A stretch of 19,531 bases of DNA from Pseudomonadota bacterium (GTDB lineage: Bacteria; Desulfobacterota; Desulfobacteria; Desulfobacterales; Desulfosarcinaceae), in contig JAEYRZ010000106.1 in the NCBI GenBank assembly GCA_023435265.1, forward strand, positions 1 to 19,531, read 5' to 3'. Under the pieces are notes generated by a model that made no database searches, was not told the DNA's origin, and was given only the letters and a program-made list of their open reading frames with translations. A program made the position numbers and the translations under genes. How positions within the stretch are numbered: position 1 is the first letter of the stretch; each line of letters opens with the position of its first letter. Shown here piece after piece: positions 1 through 6,266 of the stretch.

Positions 1-166
1 GAAAGGTGTTGCCCCACAGGCGCGCCGTCAGAAGTCCGATGCCGTAGCGCGAGGCGGCACCCAGCCCTCCGCCGCACATCACCAGCAAAAACTTCTGCAG
101 ACCCGGGCCGATGAAGCGTCCGAGGGCGATCATGCCCGCAACGGGTTCGCCTCCCGATTCCAGCAT
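1..166 (-). CDS. crcB: CrcB/FEX-type fluoride ion exporter, N-terminal part
   Basis: This is the first 55 residues of a small integral membrane protein; the rest lies beyond the left edge. The stretch KFLLVMCGGGLGAASRYGIG (residues 25-44) matches the conserved first helix of the CrcB/Fluc family, with the GG..GA..RY signature, and the fragment ends in WGNTF, where the family normally continues with a Pro-Gly-Thr segment. Family members form dual-topology dimeric fluoride channels in the inner membrane and protect against fluoride. I chose the ATG at 166 because GGAAAGGG lies about 7 bases upstream. An in-frame ATG at 133 would give a more usual short N-terminus but has a weaker ribosome site. 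I see no recognisable fluoride riboswitch upstream. Confidence 0.85.
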   Translation of the reverse strand, partial: MLESGGEPVAGMIALGRFIGPGLQKFLLVMCGGGLGAASRYGIGLLTARLWGNTF

Positions 167-289
167 CCGTGCGCCCTTTCCAGGACAGGGGGGTGAGCAT
201 TCATTCCTTTCGCATCAATGTGTCGGCATGCGCCATTCGATGCGGGCGAATCGGAAATATAGGCTTTTTTTGCCGGTTCGATCAAGAAT

Positions 290-346
290 GAAGATTCCTG
301 CCGTCGGCCTGCCCTCCTGGCTTTACGCCTCTGTCGGCGGGCCAAT
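290..346 (-). ncRNA. Possible structured RNA leader upstream of crcB (weak c-di-GMP-I-like resemblance)
   Basis: Read on the minus strand, 346 to 290 contains a compact hairpin (CGCC, loop GACAGA, GGCG; 339-326), then GGCGTAAAGCC (329-319), then several GC-rich self-complementary pieces including GGCCGACGGC. The GACGCAAAGCC-like core recalls the class I cyclic-di-GMP riboswitch (GEMM), but the usual GGCAAACC 5' side and the GGGUUGCC-like 3' side are not clearly there. It lies about 125 bases ahead of crcB and could equally be a chance GC-rich stem. No fluoride-riboswitch consensus is recognisable. Confidence 0.15.
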
Positions 347-372
347 AAAGGTTTTCAATTATTCCGTTCGGC

Positions 373-954
373 GTGCCGGATGAATACATCTGTTGCATGT
401 GCAATGTAATGAAACGATCGTCAATCCATCAACCCGTTCCCGGCGGGTCCGCGAAGAACCCGCGCACGCTGGCGGAATGGTTCGAATTCGGCCGGCGCTG
501 TTTTCACGCCCCGGACGGCGTCCAGGCCGTTGCGGCGCTGAAAAAGGTGACCAGCATCCACCCCGGCTACCGCCATCCGGACGGCGACAACCCCTACTTC
601 TATCTGGGCAAGATCCATGAAGTCGAGAACAGTCTTGCGGTCGCCATCGTGTTCTATTCGCGCGCTCTGGCGGTGGATGCAAAAGACGAGGAAAGTTTGA
701 TCGGCCGGGGGTCCTGCTATACCATGACGCACCAGCACCGGGCGGCCATCTACGATTTCGAAAATCTGCTCCGCTTTCCAACGCGTTTCCGCAAGACGCC
801 GGCAAAAGATCTGTACTGGGCGATTGCCGATAATTACCGTCAGCTCGGCGATGCGGGCCAGGTCATCTTCTGGGGGCAACTGGCCCTGGACGCCGATCCG
901 GGCGTGCGTCAACAGTTGCTTTACGAAAACCTGCTGGCCGACATCAACGCGTAA
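373..954 (+). CDS. TPR-repeat protein of unknown role
   Basis: A 193-residue soluble protein. The middle and C-terminal half look like degenerate tetratricopeptide helices: residues 74-107 (NPYFYLGKIHEVENSLAVAI and the following FYSRALAVDAKDEE) and 147-175 (LYWAIADNYRQLGDAGQ, then WGQLALDADP) carry the Y/L-G-A-P spacing of TPRs. There is no signal peptide or membrane span. Such proteins are usually scaffolds for protein-protein contacts; no partner is evident. The start is uncertain: ATG 373 has no clear ribosome site, and ATG 409 is also possible because recognisable sequence begins only around residue 33. Its 3' end overlaps the convergent Nudix gene by 11 bases. Confidence 0.7.
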   Translation: MPDEYICCMCNVMKRSSIHQPVPGGSAKNPRTLAEWFEFGRRCFHAPDGVQAVAALKKVTSIHPGYRHPDGDNPYFYLGKIHEVENSLAVAIVFYSRALAVDAKDEESLIGRGSCYTMTHQHRAAIYDFENLLRFPTRFRKTPAKDLYWAIADNYRQLGDAGQVIFWGQLALDADPGVRQQLLYENLLADINA

Positions 955-1390
955 ACCCGCCGTGCGGGATGGCGCATCCGGGTTTCCCTGCGGTAAGACA
1001 GGCGCGGACAAATGCGGCATCCGCCGGTGCAAGCTGCATCTCCGCCATATCCGCAACCGGGCACCATCGGATCTGCGAATGCTCTACCGCAACAGGCTGG
1101 CCCTGGATCTCGATTTCGACGAATTCGATGGCATACCGGCTGCCGGGGTCGATGGCCGTGTAAAGGTGGGCACCCGCGGCGATCACCCGAACCCGCAACT
1201 CCTCCGCAAGTTCACGGGCCGCGGCGCCAAAACGGTTTTCACCGGCCTGGATCTTTCCGCCCGGGAATTCCCATAAGCCTCCATGCCGTTTGTGTGACGG
1301 GCGTCGGCAGATTAAATACCGATCCTCCGCCCGGATGACGGCTGCAATCACGCGCACCATTGTAAAATTTTCACTGACCATCGACTTCAT
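944..1390 (-). CDS. mutT: MutT-type Nudix hydrolase (8-oxo-dGTP diphosphatase-like)
   Basis: A protein of about 138-148 residues with a full MutT layout: a VRVIAAVIRAEDRYLICRRP first strand, GGLWEFPGGKIQAGE, and a Nudix box of the form G-x5-E-x7-REL-x-EE-x-R-V. The box Gly before the last hydrophobic residue is replaced by Arg, which is common. GGLWEFPGGK is typical of MutT enzymes that hydrolyse oxidised dGTP to the monophosphate, sanitising the nucleotide pool in the cytoplasm; other nucleotide substrates cannot be excluded. The start is ambiguous among ATGs at 1399, 1390, 1381 and 1360. I used 1390 because GGA lies about 5 bases upstream; homology alone would also fit 1360. The reading frame stays open upstream to 2128, but that stretch is antisense to the lipoprotein gene and has no Nudix character. 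Confidence 0.85.
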   Translation of the reverse strand: MKSMVSENFTMVRVIAAVIRAEDRYLICRRPSHKRHGGLWEFPGGKIQAGENRFGAAARELAEELRVRVIAAGAHLYTAIDPGSRYAIEFVEIEIQGQPVAVEHSQIRWCPVADMAEMQLAPADAAFVRACLTAGKPGCAIPHGGFTR

Positions 1391-1654
1391 TCGATCCATT
1401 GGATGCGCGCGGTTATAGACCGACCCCTGTCTCGGCGCAAGATGATCCTTTGTCCGACTTCGACATCGAACTTCACCGGTTCGGCTGCGCTGCAGCTGCG
1501 GCGCCGGACAGGCATACACGCATTCGTCCCTCGGCGAATCATTGATCGAGTCCCTCCATGGTCCCATGAACAGTCCCGTATGGCTCGATATTTGCTTTTT
1601 AGCCCTTGTGAATGTGCACCGGTTATTCATAAACGCAATGCATGGAGGCCCAAA

Positions 1655-2071
1655 TTGAACATTTTCGCACGCCCGAACTCTCTTTTTTTGTACCTGATGG
1701 CACTTTTTGTGCTCGTTTCCGTCGCCGGCTGTCAAAGAATCGGCATCGGCGCCGGTTCTTCTCCGACGCCGGCGCCGCCTCCCCAGGAAGTCAAGTCGGG
1801 ACCTCCCGCGCATGCCCCCGCACACGGCTATCGTGCAAAATACCAGTACCGGTATTACCCCGATGCTGAGGTGTACTACGACACCGGACGCAATCTCTAC
1901 TTCTACATGACCGGCGGTCAATGGACCGCCTCGGTGTCTCTGCCGAGTTCGATCCGCCTGAATACCTCCTTTGTCAGCCTGGAGCTGGACAGCAGCCGCC
2001 CTTACGAATATCACGACCAGCAAAAAGCAAAACATCCGGGCAAGGGCAAAAACAAGAACAAGAAGAAATAG
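1655..2071 (+). CDS. Small Tyr-rich lipoprotein with Lys/Asn-rich C-terminus
   Basis: A 138-residue predicted lipoprotein starting at TTG 1655, chosen because a perfect GGAGG (1644-1648) sits six bases upstream; the frame is open further upstream but that part does not look coding. Residues 10-25 form a hydrophobic signal ending in the lipobox SVAG-C26, so the mature protein would be lipidated at Cys26 and anchored in an envelope membrane. A Pro/Ala-rich linker follows, then a compact domain (about residues 57-117) with YRAKYQYRYYPDAEVYYD, YFYMTGGQW and LPSSIRL, a pattern seen in small uncharacterised proteobacterial lipoproteins. The tail is strongly basic (KGKNKNKKK). The function is unknown. 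A strong hairpin follows the gene. Confidence 0.8.
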   Translation: MNIFARPNSLFLYLMALFVLVSVAGCQRIGIGAGSSPTPAPPPQEVKSGPPAHAPAHGYRAKYQYRYYPDAEVYYDTGRNLYFYMTGGQWTASVSLPSSIRLNTSFVSLELDSSRPYEYHDQQKAKHPGKGKNKNKKK

Positions 2072-2088
2072 ACTTCTCCGCCTCGACT

Positions 2089-2112
2089 CTGAGCGCCGCC
2101 CGCGGCGCTCAG
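2089..2112 (+). terminator. GC-rich hairpin downstream of the lipoprotein gene
   Basis: CTGAGCGCCGC (2089-2099) pairs perfectly with GCGGCGCTCAG (2102-2112), giving a 10-11 bp stem just after the stop codon. No T-tract follows on either side, so it may be a Rho-assisted terminator or an mRNA-stabilising end rather than a classic intrinsic terminator. Confidence 0.4.
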
Positions 2113-2223
2113 AATTCATCCGATTCAAGATCGCCCTCCATTTTTGCCGCTAAGGCGCTATTTTCACGATATTACATAGTTCCCCTTCTTTCGGCCGGCT
2201 GCGCAAAGCGGCATTTTGTAACA

Positions 2224-3243
2224 ATGGATACAATGGAAAGCCCCACACGCTTCATGATGCCGCCGTTGCGCACCAATCATCTCGGCCGGCTGCGAGCGGT
2301 CGGCTTCGAAATCGAAATGCAGGGCGGCGAGCTTCTGCCGCTGGCCAGGGCGGTCGCGGAGATCTTCGGCGGAGAGTTGATCGCTTTCAACAGCTTTGTG
2401 TACAAGATCCTGGATACGCCCTTCGGCGATATCACGGTCGAACTCGATTCCTCGGTTCTCAAGGATGAACGCTACAAACGGTTTCTCAAGGAGGTGGGGG
2501 TCGATGCGGACGAACTGGGCGTTGCAGGAATTGTGGAAAAGACGCTGGCCAAAATCGCCGGAACGTTCGTGCCGCATGAAATCGTTTTGCCGCCCATTCC
2601 GCTCGACCGACTCGGCGTCATCGAGCGGCTGGAGAGCGCCTTGCGCCGGCGTCGGGTCAAGGGCACCAAGGCGTCGCTGTTGTATGCCTTCAGCCTGCAG
2701 ATCAATGTCGACATCCCCTCTTCCGAACCTCGCATCCTGATCGATTACCTCAAGGCTTTTCTGCTTCTGTACGACTGGCTGTTCAAGGTTTCACAGATCG
2801 ATCTGACCCGTCGGTTATCCCCGTACATCAATGAATTCCCGGCGGTCTACTGCCGGCGTGCGCTCGATCCGGCCTATGGACCGGATCTTCCAAACTTCAT
2901 CGATGATTATTTGAAACACAACCCGACCCGCAACCGCCCCCTGGATTTTCTCCCGTTGTTTGCGTTCCTGGATGAAGCCCGCGTCCGCCGGCATCCGGTG
3001 GAACAGCACCTGGTGAAGCCGCGGGCCGCTTTTCACTACCGCCTGCCCAATTGTCAAATCGACGACCCGCAATGGAGCGCCGCCGTCGAGTGGAACCGGT
3101 GGGTCCAGGTCGAGCGCCTGGCAGCCGCACCGGATAAAATCGCGGCCATGAGCCGCGACTATCTCACCACGGTGAGCTCGGCGACCAACGGCAATATCGA
3201 TGCCTGGGTGGCCAAGACGGCCGATTGGATCGAACGGTCGTGA
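2224..3243 (+). CDS. Amidoligase-family enzyme (putative COOH-NH2 ligase)
   Basis: A 339-residue cytosolic protein of the amidoligase family, which has a glutamine-synthetase-like fold and is predicted to join carboxyl and amino groups using ATP. The N-terminal RAVGFEIEMQGG (25-35) supplies the family's E-x-E metal/ATP-binding acidic pair; ITVELDSS (70-77) fits the second strand. SLLYAFSLQINVDIP (151-165), LLYDWL, LTRRLSPYI, NPTRNRPLDFLPLF (233-246) and RAAFHYRLPNC (267-277) are the blocks I recognise from the version that travels with a gamma-glutamyl hydrolase. The start is ATG 2224 (ATG 2233 is also possible); neither has a strong ribosome site. It overlaps the next gene in a GTGA junction, so the two are very probably co-translated and act on the same gamma-glutamyl-type amide. 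The actual substrate is unknown. Confidence 0.85.
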   Translation: MDTMESPTRFMMPPLRTNHLGRLRAVGFEIEMQGGELLPLARAVAEIFGGELIAFNSFVYKILDTPFGDITVELDSSVLKDERYKRFLKEVGVDADELGVAGIVEKTLAKIAGTFVPHEIVLPPIPLDRLGVIERLESALRRRRVKGTKASLLYAFSLQINVDIPSSEPRILIDYLKAFLLLYDWLFKVSQIDLTRRLSPYINEFPAVYCRRALDPAYGPDLPNFIDDYLKHNPTRNRPLDFLPLFAFLDEARVRRHPVEQHLVKPRAAFHYRLPNCQIDDPQWSAAVEWNRWVQVERLAAAPDKIAAMSRDYLTTVSSATNGNIDAWVAKTADWIERS

Positions 3244-4097
3244 GTGCACGCCCGGCGATCGCGGTGACCGGACCGGACCGTGGCGGTACGGCGGCCTGGT
3301 GGTTCACCTGTCTGGCCGTACGGAGGGCGGGCGGCCGCGCGAAGCGCTTCAAACCCGCGAGCGGCAAGGGACTGCGTGGCATCCAGGGTCTGGTGATCGG
3401 CGGCGGCGCCGACGTGGACCCCGGACTCTACGGACAAACGGAGTCGGCGGCCATCAAAACCATCGTCCAGGAAGAATACCGGCGCTCGCAGCCCTGGCTG
3501 CGGCTGATCTTCTATCCGGCGCTTTATCTGCTGCGCAAATTCTTCAGCCTGCACACGATGACCGGTGGCGACAAAGAGCGGGATGTTTTTGAATTCAGGT
3601 TGGTCGAACAGGCGATGGCCGCGGGGATGCCGATATTGGGAATCTGCCGCGGCGCGCAACTGCTCAATGTCTTTCAGGGCGGCTCGCTGATGCAGGACCT
3701 GAGCGCCTTCTACATGGAAACCCCCCGGGTCAACACGGTGCTGCCGCAAAAACTGGCCTTGGTGCAGCCCGATTCCCGCCTGGCCGGAATCCTGGATGCC
3801 CACCGCATCCTGGTCAATGCGCTGCACCGGCAGGCGGTCGATCGCCTGGGCCGTGATATTCGTGTCGCCGCCCGCGATCCGAACCGCGTGATCCAGGCCA
3901 TCGAGCACACCCGTCGCCCGTTTGTGATCGGCGTTCAATGGCATCCCGAATACCTGCCCCACAAGCGCGAACAGCAACGCCTTTTCCTGGCTCTGATCGC
4001 GGCGGCCAGGGCCAGGAACCGCAGCCTGCCGAACGCTTCGAAACCCGCCGGTTATAACTATCCGGCCGGCGCGGGATTCGGGGAATCGACAACTTGA
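3240..4097 (+). CDS. Class I GATase-like gamma-glutamyl hydrolase (peptidase C26 family)
   Basis: A 285-residue protein with the class I glutamine-amidotransferase fold used as a hydrolase. The nucleophile is Cys136 in GICRGAQLLNV, and the His235/Glu237 pair lies in GVQWHPEYL; GLVIGGGADVDPGLYG is the oxyanion-side loop of the C26 family (PuuD and gamma-Glu-GABA hydrolase-like). About 35 residues between the GADVDP and KERD blocks, including WLRLIFYPALYLLRKFFSL, form a hydrophobic insert absent from plain PuuD-type enzymes. I chose GTG 3240 because it overlaps the stop of the amidoligase gene; TTG 3225 is also in frame. Coupled to the ligase, it probably cleaves or edits the amide the ligase makes, or supplies amide nitrogen. 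The Pro/Ala/Gly-rich last 20 residues look unstructured. Confidence 0.85.
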   Translation: MSARPAIAVTGPDRGGTAAWWFTCLAVRRAGGRAKRFKPASGKGLRGIQGLVIGGGADVDPGLYGQTESAAIKTIVQEEYRRSQPWLRLIFYPALYLLRKFFSLHTMTGGDKERDVFEFRLVEQAMAAGMPILGICRGAQLLNVFQGGSLMQDLSAFYMETPRVNTVLPQKLALVQPDSRLAGILDAHRILVNALHRQAVDRLGRDIRVAARDPNRVIQAIEHTRRPFVIGVQWHPEYLPHKREQQRLFLALIAAARARNRSLPNASKPAGYNYPAGAGFGESTT

Positions 4098-4100
4098 TTT

Positions 4101-4212
4101 TGATGAGGTCGTGGAAAGTAACCGACGGCGCCGTAAAAAGTTCAAGATCAAGGCGCCGCGAGCGCAACGCAGATATTGGACTCTACGGCGCCGTCAATTT
4201 TGACGATCGGGC
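4101..4212. repeat. Inverted-repeat element, MITE-like
   Basis: GACGGCGCCGTA (4124-4135) and its exact reverse complement TACGGCGCCGTC (4184-4195) are the cores of two imperfect inverted arms of about 30 bases (about 4118-4149 and 4172-4205). The similarity runs inward (AGTTCAAGATC versus AGTCCAATATC read in reverse) and outward (GGTCGT versus GATCGT). The centre is AAGGCGC..GCGCAACGCAG. The arrangement resembles a short version of an intergenic inverted-repeat family I associate with Desulfobacterales genomes (inference from memory). It lies between the hydrolase gene and the LuxR-type gene. Confidence 0.6.
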
Positions 4213-4222
4213 GAGTGCGATT

Positions 4223-4954
4223 ATGTTTAAGGTCATGCCTGCAATGCGCAAAGATATGACCCGCCACCCCGAACCCGCTGAGTCCACCCTCGCCCTGACC
4301 GACCTGCGCCGGCGCTGCGCCGAACTGGAAGCCGACCTTTCGCGCAGTCAGGCGCTCCTCAAAGCGTCGGAAGCGGCCCTGCGCGAGGCGCGCGCCGATC
4401 TGGACGCTCAAGTGGCCCAACGGACCGCGGAACTGTTGCGCAGCAACCAGGAACTGCGCGCCGAGATCGTCAAACACACACGGACCCAACAGGTGCTTCA
4501 GCAGAAATCGGAAGAATTGGAGGCGCAGACCCGCAACCTGGCGGAAGTAAACAGCGCCCTGCGCGTCCTGCTTGCGCAACGCGAAGCCGACCGCAAGGAA
4601 CTGGAGGAAAAAATCCTGATCAATGTCAACGAACTGGTGCGGCCGCATCTGGCAAAATTGGCGACCCTGAAAATCAGCCCCAAGCAGAAAGCCTTGCTGG
4701 ATATGATTCATTCGAATCTGGATGACATCATCTCTCCGGTTGCCAGGCGCCTCAACACCGAATTCAGGCGGTTGTCACCGGCCGAAACCCAGGTGGCCAA
4801 TCTGATCCGCCAGGGCAAATCGACCAAACAGATCGCCGATTTGATGGGTGTGGCCGAGAGCACCATCGATTTTCACCGACACAACATCCGCCGCAAGCTG
4901 AACTTATCCAACAAGCGCCTGAACCTGCGCAGCTATCTGATCTCGCTTTCCTGA
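4223..4954 (+). CDS. LuxR-type HTH regulator with coiled-coil sensor region
   Basis: A 243-residue predicted transcription factor. Residues 20-132 are almost entirely charged heptads (LRRRCAELEADLSRS, LLRSNQELRAEIVKH, RKELEEKILINVNEL), a long coiled coil for dimerisation. A linker, LVRPHLAKLATLKISPKQKA with LDMIHSNLDDIISP, follows; I recognise this linker from many deltaproteobacterial PAS-LuxR proteins. Residues 183-241 are a clear GerE/LuxR helix-turn-helix (LSPAETQVANLIRQGKSTKQ, TIDFHRHNIRRKL). The usual PAS domain is missing, so ligand or redox sensing would have to come from the coiled coil or a partner. The start is uncertain (ATGs at 4223, 4235, 4244 and 4256); upstream of 4223 the frame runs through the inverted-repeat element, which I exclude. 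Confidence 0.8.
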   Translation: MFKVMPAMRKDMTRHPEPAESTLALTDLRRRCAELEADLSRSQALLKASEAALREARADLDAQVAQRTAELLRSNQELRAEIVKHTRTQQVLQQKSEELEAQTRNLAEVNSALRVLLAQREADRKELEEKILINVNELVRPHLAKLATLKISPKQKALLDMIHSNLDDIISPVARRLNTEFRRLSPAETQVANLIRQGKSTKQIADLMGVAESTIDFHRHNIRRKLNLSNKRLNLRSYLISLS

Positions 4955-4956
4955 AA

Positions 4957-4975
4957 TATGGGTTTTTAGCCCATA
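4957..4975 (+). terminator. Short hairpin after the LuxR-type gene
   Basis: TATGGG (4957-4962) pairs with CCCATA (4970-4975) around a T-rich loop, immediately after the stop codon. The stem is only 6 bp and no T-tract follows, so termination here is tentative. Confidence 0.3.
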
Positions 4976-4989
4976 CTCCAACCATACTC
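4971..4989 (+). promoter_or_regulatory. Helically phased direct repeat, possible activator site
   Basis: CCATACTC occurs at 4971-4978 and again at 4982-4989, exactly 11 bases apart, i.e. one helical turn. It sits just upstream of the possible khpA promoter, at about -61 to -43 relative to an estimated transcription start near 5032. That is a usual place for an activator dimer. The binding protein is unknown; the adjacent LuxR-type regulator is an obvious but unproven candidate. The first copy partly overlaps the hairpin after that gene. Confidence 0.3.
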
Positions 4990-4997
4990 GTCCCGTC

Positions 4998-5025
4998 TTG
5001 TAGATGACCACCGGCATGGTATTGT
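4998..5025 (+). promoter_or_regulatory. Weak sigma70-like promoter candidate for khpA
   Basis: TTGTAG (4998-5003) and TATTGT (5020-5025) are separated by 16 bases and lie about 50 bases ahead of the khpA start. Three of six and four of six consensus matches make this plausible but weak, consistent with activator dependence. Confidence 0.3.
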
Positions 5026-5077
5026 GCCACAAACGCAAGCGAGAAGCGGTTCAGCGCATACCGAAAGGAAATCGAAA

Positions 5078-5308
5078 ATGAAAGAGTTGGCTGAGTATAT
5101 CGTGAAAAACCTTGTGGATCATCCGGAGCACGTGGACGTCAAAGCGATCGACGGGAATCAGATCATGGTGCTGGAGTTGAAGGTGGACAACGGCGACACC
5201 GGAAAGATCATCGGCCGGCAAGGCCGCATGGCCGATGCCCTGAGAACGATTCTGGGCGCCGTGGCCAGCAAACAGAGCAAGCGCATGGTGCTCGAAATCG
5301 TCGATTAA
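5078..5308 (+). CDS. khpA: KhpA-type KH-domain RNA-binding protein
   Basis: A 76-residue single-domain protein matching the KhpA (YlqC/DUF-type KH) family in length and layout. It begins MKELAEYIVKNLVDHPEHV, has the central KH loop GKIIGRQGRMADALR that contacts RNA, and ends in RMVLEIVD. Family members bind RNA, often as a dimer or with KhpB/EloR, and affect translation, cell size or division. The start at ATG 5078 has AAAGGAAA about 9 bases upstream. The gene is usually embedded between rpsP and rimM; here it stands alone between a LuxR-type regulator and a diguanylate cyclase, so it may be a second copy. A strong hairpin follows. Confidence 0.88.
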   Translation: MKELAEYIVKNLVDHPEHVDVKAIDGNQIMVLELKVDNGDTGKIIGRQGRMADALRTILGAVASKQSKRMVLEIVD

Positions 5309-5334
5309 ATCGACCGGAATTTTTTACCTCGGCT

Positions 5335-5365
5335 GCGCCGCCTGCGCCCATCGTGCAGGCGGCGC
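5335..5365 (+). terminator. Strong hairpin downstream of khpA
   Basis: GCGCCGCCTGC (5335-5345) pairs perfectly with GCAGGCGGCGC (5355-5365) across a 9-base loop. The stem is 11 bp and very GC-rich, 27 bases after the khpA stop, but no T-tract follows. Transcription may end here or the hairpin may protect the khpA transcript. Confidence 0.45.
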
Positions 5366-5420
5366 TGAAACCAACGGCGGAAGGCTGCGGCCTATCCGCG
5401 CGAGGCATGCGAGGCATACG

Positions 5421-6266
5421 ATGACCACCTCAACGTTTTTCAAGAGAGAATTCGACCGGCGCAACCGTTGGCTGCTTTTTGGGGCCGGATTCGCGCTCAC
5501 CCTGCTTCTGGGCGTCATGGACCAGGTTTCCGGCAATCAGTCGAGCTTCAGCCTGCTTTACCTGATCCCGGTCGCCCTGGCAGCCTGGTTCATGGAAGAA
5601 GTATCCGGAGTGATCACCGCTGCGGTCTGCACCATCACCTGGATGGTGGCCGCTTCCGGTGCCGTCGCGCAGAGTCAGCTTCTGGTGGATGTCATCGTCA
5701 GGTTCGCCTTCTTTCTGATCGTGGCGCTCCTGTTGACCCGCTTGTCCAGAACCCTCAGAGCCGAGCGGCAGCTGGCCCGCACGGACCACGTCACCGGCGC
5801 CGTGAATGCCCGTTTCTTCACCGAATTGACCCAGATGGAAATCCGCCGATTTTCCCGCTATCGCCGTGTTTTCACCGTAGCCTATATCGACCTGGATAAC
5901 TTCAAGAGCGTCAATGACCGCTTCGGTCACAACACGGGCGACCTCGTGCTGCAGCGCGTCACGCAGACCTTGCGCCGCTGCCTGCGGGACACCGATGTCG
6001 TCGCCCGTCTGGGCGGAGACGAGTTCGCGGTGCTGATGCCCGAAACGGACGAGGCCGCCGCCCGCAGCGTGCTGACCCAGATCAAGGCCAATCTCCTGGC
6101 CGAAATGGGCCATCACCGCTGGCCGGTCACCTTCAGTATCGGCGTGGTCAGCTTTCATACCGTGCCCCAGACCGTGAGCGATCTCATTAAAACGGCGGAC
6201 GAACTGATGTATACCATTAAAGCCGCCGGTAAAAACGAAATCCGCTATGCGGTTTACGCACGGTGA
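5421..6266 (+). CDS. Membrane-anchored diguanylate cyclase (GGDEF)
   Basis: A 281-residue protein that should make cyclic di-GMP from two GTP. Residues 17-108 contain about four hydrophobic segments (WLLFGAGFALTLLLGVMD, FSLLYLIPVALAAWF, GVITAAVCTITWMVAAS, VIVRFAFFLIVALLL), forming a membrane sensor with almost no periplasmic loop. The C-terminal domain (about 115-278) has DLDNFKSVND (157-166), the intact active motif GGDEF (198-202), and the inhibitory I-site R189-D-T-D192 exactly five residues before it, so product feedback inhibition is expected. No EAL domain is attached. The ATG at 5421 has GAGG six bases upstream. The stop overlaps the GTG of the next gene, pointing to coupled synthesis with the PAS-HisKA-REC protein. 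Confidence 0.92.
   Translation: MTTSTFFKREFDRRNRWLLFGAGFALTLLLGVMDQVSGNQSSFSLLYLIPVALAAWFMEEVSGVITAAVCTITWMVAASGAVAQSQLLVDVIVRFAFFLIVALLLTRLSRTLRAERQLARTDHVTGAVNARFFTELTQMEIRRFSRYRRVFTVAYIDLDNFKSVNDRFGHNTGDLVLQRVTQTLRRCLRDTDVVARLGGDEFAVLMPETDEAAARSVLTQIKANLLAEMGHHRWPVTFSIGVVSFHTVPQTVSDLIKTADELMYTIKAAGKNEIRYAVYAR

Noticed and set aside
167..372. Fluoride riboswitch expected upstream of crcB
   Set aside because: I could not find the conserved fluoride-aptamer blocks on the minus strand.
1400..2128. Upstream extension of the Nudix reading frame (394 codons in total on the minus strand)
   Set aside because: It is antisense to the well-supported lipoprotein gene, is Arg-rich and low in complexity, and the Nudix family begins near 1390-1360.
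2128..2223. Upstream extension of the amidoligase frame back to 1921
   Set aside because: It overlaps the lipoprotein gene in another frame, and family sequence begins at the ATG at 2224.
3159..4151. 330-codon minus frame opposite the hydrolase gene
   Set aside because: Antisense shadow; the plus strand encodes an intact catalytic triad.
5430..6158. 242-codon minus frame opposite the diguanylate cyclase gene
   Set aside because: Shadow of a fully supported GGDEF gene; composition (His/Gly/Gln-rich) typical of antisense frames.
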